Positions 8,727 to 17,330 of a stretch of DNA of 40,954 nucleotides are shown piece after piece. The DNA comes from an uncultured Clostridia bacterium (lineage in GTDB: Bacteria; Bacillota; Clostridia; TANB77; CAG-508). Below the pieces are notes generated by a model. That model did not search any database, was not told the origin of the DNA, and saw nothing but the letters and a program-made list of their open reading frames with translations. Each line of letters opens with the position of its first letter. Within the stretch, counting starts at the first letter, position 1. A program made the position numbers and the translations under genes. The stretch lies in the NCBI GenBank assembly GCA_934180065.1, contig CAKPRA010000013.1, positions 1 to 40,954 of the forward strand, in the 5' to 3' direction.

Positions 8727-8942
8727 ATGAAAAATAAAAAAATGATAGAAGAGCAGTTAGAAAAGATATGCCAAATACTAGATGAGTTACAATATAATGA
8801 AATAGAGCAGTTTATAAGTATTCAAAGAAGCCAAAGTACTATTATAAAGAAATTAGATAAAATTAATGAATATAACGAAATAGACGATATGAATAATGCA
8901 ATAATGTATAAAAAGCTTACTAGTATAGAGCAAAGAATTTAA
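8727..8942 (+). CDS. Small hypothetical protein, helical
   Basis: 71 residues from the ATG at 8727, which has AAAGGAG 8-9 nt upstream; the in-frame GTG at 8718 overlaps that ribosome binding site and is rejected. The sequence is polar, rich in Ile, Glu, Lys and Gln, with heptad-like spacing and no cysteine cluster or membrane segment, so a short coiled-coil protein is likely. It is flanked by its own promoter and a strong terminator, which supports a real expressed gene. I recognise no family. Confidence 0.7.
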   Translation: MKNKKMIEEQLEKICQILDELQYNEIEQFISIQRSQSTIIKKLDKINEYNEIDDMNNAIMYKKLTSIEQRI

Positions 8943-8955
8943 AACAATAAACAGG

Positions 8956-8997
8956 CAATAGTGTAATAGTCTTAGAATTATTACACTATTGTTTGTT
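8956..8997 (+). terminator. Rho-independent terminator with 13-bp stem
   Basis: CAATAGTGTAATA (8956-8968) pairs perfectly with TATTACACTATTG (8979-8991), followed by TTTGTTT. Confidence 0.85.
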
Positions 8998-9020
8998 TAC
9001 AAAGTATTTTTGTAGAATAC

Positions 9021-9049
9021 TTGAAAAAATAGTAAATATATGATATAAA
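9021..9049 (+). promoter_or_regulatory. Sigma-A-type promoter of rlmN
   Basis: TTGAAA (9021-9026) and TATAAA (9044-9049) are spaced by 17 nt, 27 nt before the rlmN ATG. It probably drives rlmN and the following prpC-prkC. Confidence 0.7.
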
Positions 9050-9075
9050 ATGCAAAGAAGGAAGAGAAATGTTTT

Positions 9076-10131
9076 ATGAAAAATATAAAAGATTATAATT
9101 TAGAAGAATTACAGAACGAATTAATAAACATGGGTGAAAAAAAGTTCAGAGCAGAGCAAATATTCAAATGGTTATATGTGGAAAAAGTGAAATCATTTGA
9201 TGATATGACTAACTTATCACTTGAGTTAAGATTAAAATTAAAAGAAAATTATTCGATGTGTAATTATAAAATTATAAAAAAACAAGAATCATCAGATGGT
9301 ACAAAAAAATATCTTTTTGATGTTTTGGATGGTAATGCAATTGAAACTGTTCTAATGCAATATCATCATGGAAAAACAGTTTGTGTATCTTCTCAAATAG
9401 GATGTAAAATGGGATGCAAATTTTGTGCATCAACAGGAATTAAGTTTATAAGAAATCTTACGGCAGGTGAAATTGTAGAGCAAATTCTAGCGGTAGAGCA
9501 AGATATAAACGATAGAATATCAAATATAGTTTTTATGGGAATTGGTGAACCATTAGATAATTATGATAATGTAATAAAAGCTATAAAAATACTTAATAAT
9601 CAAAAAGGACTTAATATTGGAACTAGACATATAAGTGTTTCTACAAGTGGATTGGTACCAAGAATATATGATTTAGCAAATGAAAATATTCAGTGTACAT
9701 TATCAATATCTCTTCATGCTACAACAGATGAGAAAAGAAGTAGTATGATGCCAATAAATAATAGATATAATATTGAAGAATTAATGAAAGCTTGTAAAGA
9801 TTATATTAAAATAACAAATAAAAGGATATCTTTTGAATATGCACTAGCTAAAGATAATAATGATAATTTAGATGATGCTAAAAGATTAGTTAATTTATTA
9901 AGAGGGATGCTTTGCCATGTTAATCTTATTCCAATTAACAAAATTGAAAATGGACAGTATTCAAAAAGTACAAATGAAAACATCTTAAAATTTAGAGATT
10001 ATTTAAATGATAACGGTATAGTAGCAACAATACGTAGAGAATTGGGTTCAGATATAGATGCTGCATGTGGTCAACTAAGAAGAAAAAATCTTAAAGAGCA
10101 AACTAGTGATGTTGATACTAATACTTTGTAA
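9076..10131 (+). CDS. rlmN: Dual-specificity 23S rRNA/tRNA adenine-C2 methyltransferase RlmN
   Basis: Radical-SAM enzyme that methylates C2 of A2503 in 23S rRNA and A37 in some tRNAs. The 351-residue protein has the usual length. The iron-sulfur motif C-x3-C-x2-C is seen in GCKMGCKFCAS, and the C-terminal part holds GSDIDAACGQL, whose Cys corresponds to the resolving or methyl-carrying cysteine of the family. GMGEPL-type glycine motif appears as GIGEPLDNYDN. The N-terminal HhH-like segment MGEKKFRAEQIFKWLY is typical. GAAGGAAGAG precedes the ATG. In B. subtilis this gene also stands before prpC-prkC-rsgA-rpe, so the order is conserved. Confidence 0.97.
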   Translation: MKNIKDYNLEELQNELINMGEKKFRAEQIFKWLYVEKVKSFDDMTNLSLELRLKLKENYSMCNYKIIKKQESSDGTKKYLFDVLDGNAIETVLMQYHHGKTVCVSSQIGCKMGCKFCASTGIKFIRNLTAGEIVEQILAVEQDINDRISNIVFMGIGEPLDNYDNVIKAIKILNNQKGLNIGTRHISVSTSGLVPRIYDLANENIQCTLSISLHATTDEKRSSMMPINNRYNIEELMKACKDYIKITNKRISFEYALAKDNNDNLDDAKRLVNLLRGMLCHVNLIPINKIENGQYSKSTNENILKFRDYLNDNGIVATIRRELGSDIDAACGQLRRKNLKEQTSDVDTNTL

Positions 10132-10204
10132 TATTATTTACAAAGTGAAAATAAAAATATAATAATTTATTTTCAAAAGAGAAATGCCGGTAATAGGAGG
10201 TTTT

Positions 10205-10930
10205 ATGAAAGCTTTTGCAAGATCAGACATAGGAAAAGTTCGAGAAATGAATCAAGATAATTTTTACATAGCTGATCAAAATGATAGTGTGAAATTATTT
10301 ATAGTAGCTGATGGAATGGGTGGATACAAAGGAGGAGAAATAGCTAGCAAATTAGCTATTGATTCATCAAAAAATTATATTTTAAATAATTTTGAAGAAG
10401 CTAAAAAAGATAAAGAAAAAATTATTGAATTATTAAGAAGTGCTATTGAATATGCTAATATGGTAATATATGAAAAGTCAAAAGAAGTTGAAGAGCTTAA
10501 TAGTATGGGAACTACAATTGATATATGTCTAATACAGTCAGGTAGAGTGTATATAGGTCATGTAGGAGATAGTAGAGTTTATAGATTAAGAAAAGAAATA
10601 TTTAGAAAGCTTACTACAGATCATAGTTATGTGGAGCAATTATTGAAACAAGGGAATATAACTAAAGAGGAAGCATATAATCATCCTAAAAAAAATATGT
10701 TAACTAAAGCTTTAGGATGTACAGCCTTTGTAGAGCCAGATATAATGGTAAGAGGATTTCAAAAAGATGATATTTTGTTAATGTGTACAGATGGATTAAC
10801 AAATATGATAAAAGAAAATCAAATTTGTCAAATAATTAAAGAAAATCCAGAAAAAGCTACAGAAAATTTAGTAGATAAGGCGATAGAATTTGGCGGATTA
10901 GATAATATTACAGCTGTAATCATATTATAA
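10205..10930 (+). CDS. prpC: PP2C-type Ser/Thr protein phosphatase (PrpC/Stp)
   Basis: Metal-dependent phosphatase that reverses phosphorylation by the PASTA kinase encoded next to it. The start at 10205 (MKAFARSD) is preferred to 10184 because a perfect AGGAGG ends 4 nt before it. The 241-residue protein has the PP2C metal motifs in order: NQDN near residue 18, ADGMGGYKGGE, GHVGDSRVYRL, CTDGLTN and GGLDNITAVI. The kinase gene starts 13 nt after the stop, so the pair is cotranscribed and probably translationally coupled. Confidence 0.96.
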   Translation: MKAFARSDIGKVREMNQDNFYIADQNDSVKLFIVADGMGGYKGGEIASKLAIDSSKNYILNNFEEAKKDKEKIIELLRSAIEYANMVIYEKSKEVEELNSMGTTIDICLIQSGRVYIGHVGDSRVYRLRKEIFRKLTTDHSYVEQLLKQGNITKEEAYNHPKKNMLTKALGCTAFVEPDIMVRGFQKDDILLMCTDGLTNMIKENQICQIIKENPEKATENLVDKAIEFGGLDNITAVIIL

Positions 10931-10943
10931 GGAGAGATTGTAT

Positions 10944-12905
10944 ATGAATTTAGAAGGTAGTGTTATAGGAAACAGATACGAAATACTAGAAAAAATTGGA
11001 AATGGGGGAATGGCAACAGTTTATAAAGCTTTAGATAAGATATTAAATAGATATGTTGCTGTGAAGATATTAAGAGAAGAATTTACTACAGATGAAGAGT
11101 TTATTAAGCGTTTTAATGCTGAAGCACAATCTGCTGCAAGACTAACACATCCTAATATTGTTTCTGTTTATGATGTTGGTCAAGAATATAATATTTATTA
11201 TATTGTAATGGAATTAATTCAAGGAAAAACATTAAAGCAAATAATTGATGAAGATGGATTTTTATCATGGAAGTGGTCTGTAAATATTGCTATTCAAATT
11301 GCTTCAGCTTTGGATATGGCACATAAAAATAATATTATACATAGAGATATTAAACCACATAATATTATGATTACAGAAGATGGTGTTGCAAAAGTCACAG
11401 ATTTTGGTATTGCTAAAGCAGTGTCAAATTCTACAATTACAGCTTTTGGAACCACATTAGGATCAGTTCATTATTTTTCGCCAGAGCATGCTAGAGGTGG
11501 ATATACAGATGCGAAATCTGATTTATATTCATTAGGTGTTGTTATGTATGAAATGGTAACAGGAAAAGTTCCATTTGATGCTGATACTCCGGTTTCAATA
11601 GCTCTAAAGCATATGCAAGAAGATCCTGTTGAGCCAAAAAGTATAAATAAAAATGTACCATATGCAGTAAATCAGATTATTATGAAATCTTTGAAAAAGG
11701 ATCCAAATGATAGATATCAAAGTGCTTCTGAGATGATAATTGATTTAAATATGGCATTAAAAAGACCAGAGGGTGGATTTATAGATGAAACAAATTATAC
11801 AGATGGTTTAACAAGAAGAATTCCAACTGTAGATGCAGACATAAAAGAAAAAAGCACAAATGATAATGACGTTAATGAAGAAAAAACAAGCTTCTTTAAA
11901 GAGCATAAAAAAGTTATAATTTCTGGTATTATAATTTTATCATTTTTGATAATATTTATTGCAACTTTATTTATAACATTAGGTATTGCTAATTCATCAT
12001 CTCCTAAGGATGTTCAAATTCCAAATGTTGTTGGTAAAACACAAGAAGAGGCAAAAATTGAAATTGAAAAAAATAAATTGATTTTTAATGTTTCTAAAGA
12101 AGTATTTAGCTCTGATGTTGAAAAAGGTAGTGTTGTATCACAAGATCCAGAGTATAAAAATAATTATTCAATAAAAGAAGGTAATACTATAAATGTTGTT
12201 ATTAGCAAAGGTATAGAGCTTGTAAAAATGCCAAAAGTAGTTGGAGTGGAATACAGTAAAGCGGAAACGACTTTAACTGACTTAGGGTTAAAAATAGAGA
12301 AAATTGAGGAAATAAGCCAAACTGTTGAAGCTGGTTATATTGTAAATCAAGAAACTGCGGAAAATACAGAAATTGAAGTAGGTTCAACTGTTAAAATTCA
12401 TGTAAGTAAAGGAAATGGTAAGAAAAAATTTAAAGTAATAGATGTTATAGGTAAAAATAGAGATGAAGCTAAAAAATCATTAACTGATTTAGGAATGGAA
12501 GTATCTATAAAAGAAAAAGAAGATACATCGAAAAGTGATGGAGTGGTTTTAGAGCAAAGTATACAATCTGATACTGAAGTTGAAGAAGGTACAAAAATTA
12601 CAATAACTGTAAATAAGATACAAGCAGATGTAAAAGGTACTGTAAATGTCAAAGTAAAAAACTTAGCTGACACGTATGCTCCTGATTCAGATGATTCTGA
12701 AGAGAAAAATATAAAAGTAAAAGTTATCGTTGGATCTGATACAATTTGTGACAGAAGTGTAGATAGAAATACAGAAAATTTGAATTTAACATATGAATCA
12801 AAAGGTGTTGTAAATGTCAAAGTATATATTAATGGAATACTTGTAAATGGAAAATCATATACAATGGATTTAAATAGTGATAATACAGTATTAACAGTTG
12901 GTTAG
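10944..12905 (+). CDS. prkC: PASTA-domain Ser/Thr protein kinase (PrkC/StkP)
   Basis: Membrane kinase that senses muropeptides or lipid II and phosphorylates cell-wall, division and translation proteins. The ATG at 10944 has AAGGAGAG 7 nt upstream; the TTG at 10938 is too close. From 653 residues: a kinase domain (about 10-270) with the glycine loop GNGGMATVYKA, HRDIKPHN and TDFGIAKA, a juxtamembrane region, one membrane helix (about 326-348), three extracellular PASTA repeats (about 355-423, 424-491, 492-560, each beginning near VxVIGK or VVG), and a C-terminal beta-rich extension of about 90 residues seen in clostridial homologues. A strong terminator follows, so rsgA may have separate expression. 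Confidence 0.97.
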   Translation: MNLEGSVIGNRYEILEKIGNGGMATVYKALDKILNRYVAVKILREEFTTDEEFIKRFNAEAQSAARLTHPNIVSVYDVGQEYNIYYIVMELIQGKTLKQIIDEDGFLSWKWSVNIAIQIASALDMAHKNNIIHRDIKPHNIMITEDGVAKVTDFGIAKAVSNSTITAFGTTLGSVHYFSPEHARGGYTDAKSDLYSLGVVMYEMVTGKVPFDADTPVSIALKHMQEDPVEPKSINKNVPYAVNQIIMKSLKKDPNDRYQSASEMIIDLNMALKRPEGGFIDETNYTDGLTRRIPTVDADIKEKSTNDNDVNEEKTSFFKEHKKVIISGIIILSFLIIFIATLFITLGIANSSSPKDVQIPNVVGKTQEEAKIEIEKNKLIFNVSKEVFSSDVEKGSVVSQDPEYKNNYSIKEGNTINVVISKGIELVKMPKVVGVEYSKAETTLTDLGLKIEKIEEISQTVEAGYIVNQETAENTEIEVGSTVKIHVSKGNGKKKFKVIDVIGKNRDEAKKSLTDLGMEVSIKEKEDTSKSDGVVLEQSIQSDTEVEEGTKITITVNKIQADVKGTVNVKVKNLADTYAPDSDDSEEKNIKVKVIVGSDTICDRSVDRNTENLNLTYESKGVVNVKVYINGILVNGKSYTMDLNSDNTVLTVG

Positions 12906-12916
12906 TTAATAGATTT

Positions 12917-12949
12917 AAAAGCGAAGAAACAAGTAAATTCTTCGCTTTT
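12917..12949 (+). terminator. Rho-independent terminator after prkC
   Basis: AAAAGCGAAGAA (12917-12928) pairs perfectly with TTCTTCGCTTTT (12938-12949). The T-rich right arm serves as the tail, and the palindrome could act in both directions. Confidence 0.85.
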
Positions 12950-13049
12950 GCTTTATAAAGAATGAAATATTTTAAAGTACAAGGACAAAGCTCTTAGAAA
13001 TGTCATGAATATTGTAAAATTTTTATTAAAAATATTGAGGAGGTAAATT

Positions 13050-13943
13050 TTGCTAAAAAATGGAATAATAATAAGTAATATTTCGAATATGTACATAGTT
13101 GAAGATAATAATTCTAATGATATTATTAATTGTAATGCAAGAGGTAAATTTAAAGATCAAGGAATAACTCCTACTGTTGGAGATTTTGTTGAATACGAAG
13201 TTATAGATATAGATAAAAAAGTTGGAATTATTAATAATATATTAGAGCGTAAAAATTATATTAAAAGACCTAAGATTGCAAATCTTACTCAAATGATATT
13301 TGTTGTGTCTATGAAAATGCCAAAACCGGATTTATTAATGCTTGATAAGCAGTTAGCTTTTGCTGAATTAAACAATATTATACCTGTTATTTGTTTAAAT
13401 AAAATAGATTTAGAAGATGAGGCTATTATAAATGATATTGCTACAGTTTATTCTAATATAGGTTATAAAGTTTTTAAAACAAATGCAAGTGACAAATTGG
13501 GAATAGAAAATATTAAAGCTGTTTTAAAAAACAACATAACTGCGTTTTCTGGAAACTCTGGAGTTGGAAAATCCACATTAATTAATGCAATTTTTAACGA
13601 TGAAATTACTAAAAAAGGTAATATAAGTATTAAAAATAAAAGAGGAAAAAACACAACAACTAGTACATATTTGTATAAAATTGATGATAATACTTATATT
13701 GCTGATACACCTGGTTTTTCTACATTTGATATAAGTGAAATTAAAAGCGAGGACCTATATAAATATTTTATAGAATTTGTGGAGCCAGCCAATAATTGTG
13801 AGTTTATTGGATGTACACATATTAAAGAAAATTGCTGTGGGGTAAAAGATGCAGTTGCAGATGGTAAAATATCAAAACAAAGATATGAAAGATTTTGTAA
13901 AATTTATTTAGAAATAAAAGATAAGGAGGCACATAGATGGTAG
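13050..13943 (+). CDS. rsgA: Ribosome small-subunit-dependent GTPase RsgA
   Basis: Circularly permuted GTPase that aids late maturation of the 30S subunit. The start is TTG at 13050, fixed by GAGGAGG (13037-13043) at 6 nt; the nearby ATG is out of frame. The 297 residues contain an N-terminal OB domain, the permuted G motifs in the order NKID (G4), then GNSGVGKST (G1) and DTPGFSTF (G3), and a C-terminal zinc site in CEFIGCTHIKENC. Its stop overlaps the rpe start by 7 nt (ATGGTAG), so the two genes are translationally coupled. RsgA is also a known target of PrkC in other Firmicutes, in keeping with the neighbours. Confidence 0.96.
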   Translation: MLKNGIIISNISNMYIVEDNNSNDIINCNARGKFKDQGITPTVGDFVEYEVIDIDKKVGIINNILERKNYIKRPKIANLTQMIFVVSMKMPKPDLLMLDKQLAFAELNNIIPVICLNKIDLEDEAIINDIATVYSNIGYKVFKTNASDKLGIENIKAVLKNNITAFSGNSGVGKSTLINAIFNDEITKKGNISIKNKRGKNTTTSTYLYKIDDNTYIADTPGFSTFDISEIKSEDLYKYFIEFVEPANNCEFIGCTHIKENCCGVKDAVADGKISKQRYERFCKIYLEIKDKEAHRW

Positions 13944-14596
13944 AAGTTTCAACATCAATTTTGACTGTTCCAAAAGATAATATAGTTAAAACAATTTATA
14001 ATTTAGAAGTAGGTAAAACAGATTATTTCCATATTGATGTTATGGATGGAAAGTTTGTGGATGGTTTTACAAGTGAAATAATGGAGGAATATTGTGGATA
14101 TATAAAATCAATATCAACAATACCGTTAGATATACATTTAATGGTTAAAGATGTAAAAAAATATGTAGATAAATTTCTTATTTATGAACCAAATATTATT
14201 ACATTTCATATCGAAGCTATTAAGAGAAGGGAAGATTTGATTGAGTTAATTAATTATATTAAGTCAAATAATTGTAAAGTAGGAATTGCAATTAACCCAG
14301 ATACAAATATTACTAAAGTGTTAGATGTATTAAATATGGTACATATGTGTTTAGTTATGACCGTTGTTCCTGGAAAAGGTGGACAAAGTTTAATTGTAAA
14401 TACTATAGATAAGATTAAAGATATTAAAAGTTTTATAGACAAAAATAATTTAGATATAGATATTGAAGCTGATGGAGGAATAAAACTAGACAATGTTGAG
14501 AAATTAAAAGAAGCGGGAGCTAACATTTTGGTTTCTGGAACAGGAATTTTAAGCTCAGATAATTATGGACAAATTATTAAAGAAATGAAAGCTTAG
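13937..14596 (+). CDS. rpe: Ribulose-phosphate 3-epimerase family protein
   Basis: Interconverts ribulose 5-phosphate and xylulose 5-phosphate in the pentose phosphate pathway, or a related sugar phosphate. The 219-residue TIM barrel retains the catalytic set: His and Asp in HIDVMDG, His in LDIHLMV, and Asp in IEADGGI. The phosphate loop is unusual: the standard VNPGFGGQ reads VVPGKGGQ, and the segment after MDG reads KFVDGFT instead of HFVPNLT. Position after rsgA matches B. subtilis, which supports rpe, but substrate preference could have drifted (an allulose-6-phosphate epimerase is an alternative). AAGGAGG precedes the ATG. Confidence 0.87.
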   Translation: MVEVSTSILTVPKDNIVKTIYNLEVGKTDYFHIDVMDGKFVDGFTSEIMEEYCGYIKSISTIPLDIHLMVKDVKKYVDKFLIYEPNIITFHIEAIKRREDLIELINYIKSNNCKVGIAINPDTNITKVLDVLNMVHMCLVMTVVPGKGGQSLIVNTIDKIKDIKSFIDKNNLDIDIEADGGIKLDNVEKLKEAGANILVSGTGILSSDNYGQIIKEMKA

Positions 14597-14645
14597 ATTA
14601 TGCCATGTAAAATTTAATGTATCTAAGTATATAAAGAGCAAAAAT

Positions 14646-14706
14646 AGGCATTAATAATATTTACATTGTTTTAAACAGAGCAAATATTATTAATGTCTAC
14701 TTTTTT
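14646..14706. terminator. Bidirectional terminator between rpe and the DUF4364 gene
   Basis: A 17-bp stem, 14646-14662 with 14682-14698 (one G-T pair), encloses a 19-nt loop. It has T7 to the right and a T-run on the complement to the left, which fits the convergent gene arrangement. Confidence 0.85.
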
Positions 14707-14718
14707 ATAAAAAAATGA

Positions 14719-15285
14719 TTAATTTCTAATATTATTATTTGGGCTATTTTCGTAGTTTTTTGTTAATGTTTCTAGTAGAGAAGGGTAAATTAATTCTGCA
14801 TTGTTTTTCCAGTTATCTACTATTTTTTTTGCTTCATCTCTTGAACCAGCAAATGTTTTTATTTCAAAAATTGTTTCATTATTTTCCATTATTTTGCATG
14901 TTACAATATAATGATCTTCACTTCTAGGAGTAAATTCAGCTATAATTGAATGTTCATTTTCAATTGTTTCAAGTAATGGTTTTAAATTTGTATCAGCTTT
15001 TAGTTTTACTATTCCTGGTAATATGTCTAAAGTTAAATCTAAAGTTTCTTTTCCTTGTGTTGTGAGTTTATAAAGAATTTGATCTTCTTTTTGAAAATTC
15101 ACAACAAATTTTGCAGACTCTAAGTCTAACAAGAATTGTTGAAAATAAAAATAGTTCATATTTAAAGCTGATAATACTAATTTATATAAATTGTCATTTG
15201 TTATAGGTTTGTGAACTTGATCAAGTATATATAAGATTAAAACTTTGTTTTCTGCTAATGTGTCATTATCTGATGTTATTTTCAA
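14719..15285 (-). CDS. DUF4364 family protein
   Basis: 188 residues on the - strand. The N-terminal half (ENKVLILYILDQV, then LDLESAKFV and LYKLTTQGKETL) looks like a winged-helix fold, as in the DUF4364 family of clostridial proteins; the C-terminal half is a mixed alpha/beta domain. The start is a TTG at 15285-15283, supported by AGGAGT (15295-15300 on the complement) 9 nt upstream. It is divergent from trmB. A regulatory DNA-binding role is plausible from the fold but is not established. Confidence 0.8.
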   Translation of the reverse strand: MKITSDNDTLAENKVLILYILDQVHKPITNDNLYKLVLSALNMNYFYFQQFLLDLESAKFVVNFQKEDQILYKLTTQGKETLDLTLDILPGIVKLKADTNLKPLLETIENEHSIIAEFTPRSEDHYIVTCKIMENNETIFEIKTFAGSRDEAKKIVDNWKNNAELIYPSLLETLTKNYENSPNNNIRN

Positions 15286-15302
15286 ATTTATTCAACTCCT
15301 TA

Positions 15303-15331
15303 TTTACAAAGTATGTTATAATGTGTATTAT
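15303..15331 (+). promoter_or_regulatory. Candidate promoter of trmB
   Basis: TTTACA (15303-15308) and TATTAT (15326-15331) are spaced by 17 nt in the divergent region between the DUF4364 gene and trmB. Confidence 0.5.
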
Positions 15332-15408
15332 AGCATATAGACATGTAAAAAAAAAGAATATTTAGTAATTTATATTAATTTTTAATCAAATTAAGGAAAG
15401 GAAATTTT

Positions 15409-16080
15409 ATGAGAATTAGATTTAAACCATGGGCTAGACCTGAACTTGAAGCAAGTAATTTTTATATTGATAATCCAGAGGAATATAAAGGAAAATGGAA
15501 GGAACTTTTTAATAATAATAATCCTATTTATTTGGAACTTGGGTGTGGAAAGGGAAATTTTATATCTAATTTGGCTGTTAAGCATGAAGAAATCAATTTT
15601 ATTGCTATTGATTTAGTTGATGCTATGCTTGGATTAGCTAAGAGAAATATTGAATCTTCTTATAAGATGGCTAATAAAGAAATCAATAATGTTTATATAA
15701 CTAGATATGATATTGAAAGAATTTTTAATATATTTAATAAAGAGGATGAAATTTCACGTATTTATATTAATTTTTGTAATCCATGGCCAAGGGGAAAACA
15801 TCATAAAAAAAGATTAACACATATAAGACAATTGGAAAAATACAGAGAATTTTTAAAAGATGATGGAGAAATTTATTTTAAAACAGATGATGATTCTTTA
15901 TTTTCTGATAGTTTGTCATATTTTGATAAATCAGGTTTTGAAATTATTGATAAGACTTTTGATTTGGAAAATGAACTTGATTTTTGGGAAAATATAATGA
16001 CTGAACATGAAAAGATGTTTATGGAACAAGGAATTAAAATAAAAGCGTTGAAAGCTAAAAAGAGTTCTAATATGCACTAA
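15409..16080 (+). CDS. trmB: tRNA (guanine-N7)-methyltransferase
   Basis: Methylates G46 of tRNA with S-adenosylmethionine. The 223-residue protein has the SAM-binding motif LELGCGKGNF (about 43-52), the family signature NPWPRGKHHKKRL (usual form DPWPK.RH.KRRL) and FKTDDDSLF. AAGGAAAGGAA lies before the ATG. It is divergent from the DUF4364 gene. Repeat copies 3 and 4 follow; I see no clear terminator hairpin between the stop and copy 3. Confidence 0.94.
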   Translation: MRIRFKPWARPELEASNFYIDNPEEYKGKWKELFNNNNPIYLELGCGKGNFISNLAVKHEEINFIAIDLVDAMLGLAKRNIESSYKMANKEINNVYITRYDIERIFNIFNKEDEISRIYINFCNPWPRGKHHKKRLTHIRQLEKYREFLKDDGEIYFKTDDDSLFSDSLSYFDKSGFEIIDKTFDLENELDFWENIMTEHEKMFMEQGIKIKALKAKKSSNMH

Positions 16081-16106
16081 AATTAATATTTACAGTTAGT
16101 CTTTTT

Positions 16107-16260
16107 ATAAGCCGGATATGTGAATATATATATTAAAATTCGTGACTTGCTGGTCGCTCTTACAAAGCAGTGTGAGAGCAGTAGTGCCATCGTTTTAGTT
16201 TTGTGATATTAAGATATTTTCTAAAAGCTCCCAAGCTGCACGTGCTTTTTTAACATATAA
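16107..16260 (+). repeat. Interspersed palindromic element, copy 3 (first of a doublet, 3' arm missing)
   Basis: Subfamily A copy beginning ATAAGCCGGATATG with the intact 5' arm (16114-16138) and the full core, ending GCTGCACGTGC. The usual 3' arm is absent and replaced by about 30 nt unlike it (16250-16270). The next copy begins 164 nt after this one (GCCGG at 16111 and 16275). The same arrangement and period occur at copies 6-7. Confidence 0.88.
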
Positions 16261-16270
16261 AATTACTGGA

Positions 16271-16445
16271 ATAAGCCGGATATGTGAATATATATATTAA
16301 AATTCGTGACTTGCTGGTCGCCCGTACAAATTAGTATGAAAGCGGTAGTGCCCTCGTTTTAGTTTTGTGATATTAAGATATTTTCTAAAAGCTCCCAAGC
16401 TGCGCGTCACTTCATTTTAATATATATATTCACATATCCTACTCT
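16271..16445 (+). repeat. Interspersed palindromic element, copy 4 (reference full-length copy)
   Basis: Full copy. The 25-nt arm at 16278-16302 (GGATATGTGAAT...TTAAAA) is the perfect reverse complement of 16415-16439. Next inside, GTGAC pairs with GTCAC. The core of about 110 nt holds CTTGCTGGTCGC, AGCGGTAGTGCCCTCG, TTTTAGTTTTGTGATATT, and CTAAAAGCTCCCAAGCTGCG. Flanks are conserved too: ATAAGCC before and TACTCT after. It lies 120 nt upstream of the ftsE promoter. No ORF on either strand is conserved among copies, so a palindromic repeat or non-autonomous mobile element, perhaps transcribed into structured RNA, fits best. Confidence 0.9.
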
Positions 16446-16565
16446 AACAGATTAAATGGGAAGATTGATTTTATAATATTATATTTTTTATCTGTACTAT
16501 ATACATATGTAGCTATAAAAAATAGTATACTTATGAAAAATAAAGTGAAATTTTGATGAATTGTA

Positions 16566-16594
16566 TTGCAAAAGGACATATTTATTGATATTAT
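16566..16594 (+). promoter_or_regulatory. Sigma-A-type promoter of ftsE
   Basis: TTGCAA (16566-16571) and TATTAT (16589-16594) are spaced by 17 nt. Transcription would begin near 16601, which rules out in-frame codons before that point as starts and supports the ATG at 16644. Confidence 0.65.
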
Positions 16595-16643
16595 ATACAT
16601 GAAAAATATGAAGTATATATTTTTTATTTCAAGGAGAAAAATA

Positions 16644-17330
16644 ATGATAGAGTTTAGAAATGTAAGTAAAACATATAGTACAGGTACAGAAGCTGTTCAT
16701 AATGCAAATTTTAAAATTGAAAAAGGTGAATTTGCATTTTTGGTTGGATCTTCTGGATCTGGTAAATCAACATTAATAAAAATGATTTTAAAGGAAGAGG
16801 AACCAACATCAGGAAATATTATAATTAATGGTAAAGATACTACTTTTATAAAATCAAGAAGAATTCCATATTTAAGAAGAAGTATGGGAGTTGTTTTCCA
16901 AGATTTTAGATTATTACCAGATAAAACAGTTTATGAAAATGTAGCTTTTGCTATGTATATAGTTAGAGCAACGCCAAAACATATAAGAAGACAAGTTCCA
17001 ATGGTTCTTTCTTTGGTTGGGTTAAGTGGAAAAGCTAAGATGTATCCAAATGAATTATCAGGTGGTGAACAACAAAGGGTGGCTCTTGCAAGAGCATTGG
17101 TAAATAATCCATCAATGTTAATTGCTGATGAGCCTACAGGAAATCTAGATCCTGAAACAGCATGGGAAATTATGAATTTATTGAATAGTATTAATTTAAG
17201 AGGTACAACAGTTGTTGTTGCAACACATGCTAAAGATATTGTTGATAAAATGAAAAAACGTGTAATACAAATCGATAAAGGTATTATAGTTAGAGATGAT
17301 AAAAAAGGTGGGTATGATAGTGAATTATAA
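16644..17330 (+). CDS. ftsE: Cell division ATP-binding protein FtsE
   Basis: ATPase of the FtsEX complex, which controls peptidoglycan hydrolases at the cell membrane. The start at 16644 is set by AAGGAG (16632-16637) and by the promoter. The 228 residues have Walker A GSSGSGKST, Q-loop VVFQDFRLL, the signature LSGGEQQR, Walker B LIADEPTGNLD and the H-loop VVATHA. ftsX overlaps its 3' end, and the peptidase gene follows, so the three form an operon. Confidence 0.97.
   Translation: MIEFRNVSKTYSTGTEAVHNANFKIEKGEFAFLVGSSGSGKSTLIKMILKEEEPTSGNIIINGKDTTFIKSRRIPYLRRSMGVVFQDFRLLPDKTVYENVAFAMYIVRATPKHIRRQVPMVLSLVGLSGKAKMYPNELSGGEQQRVALARALVNNPSMLIADEPTGNLDPETAWEIMNLLNSINLRGTTVVVATHAKDIVDKMKKRVIQIDKGIIVRDDKKGGYDSEL

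Noticed and set aside
12398..12820. 140-residue frame opposite the PASTA region of prkC
   Set aside because: Complement of a well-supported gene with no ribosome binding site; Ser/Phe-rich composition is typical of such shadows.
16107..16445. Repeat doublets as CRISPR or as a retron msr-msd
   Set aside because: The units are ~164 bp with no unique spacers, only two per array, and there is no cas or reverse transcriptase gene in the window.
16271..16445. Repeat as an autonomous insertion sequence
   Set aside because: It is under 180 bp with no transposase frame; a non-autonomous or RNA element is the most that can be said. I could not define clear target-site duplications.
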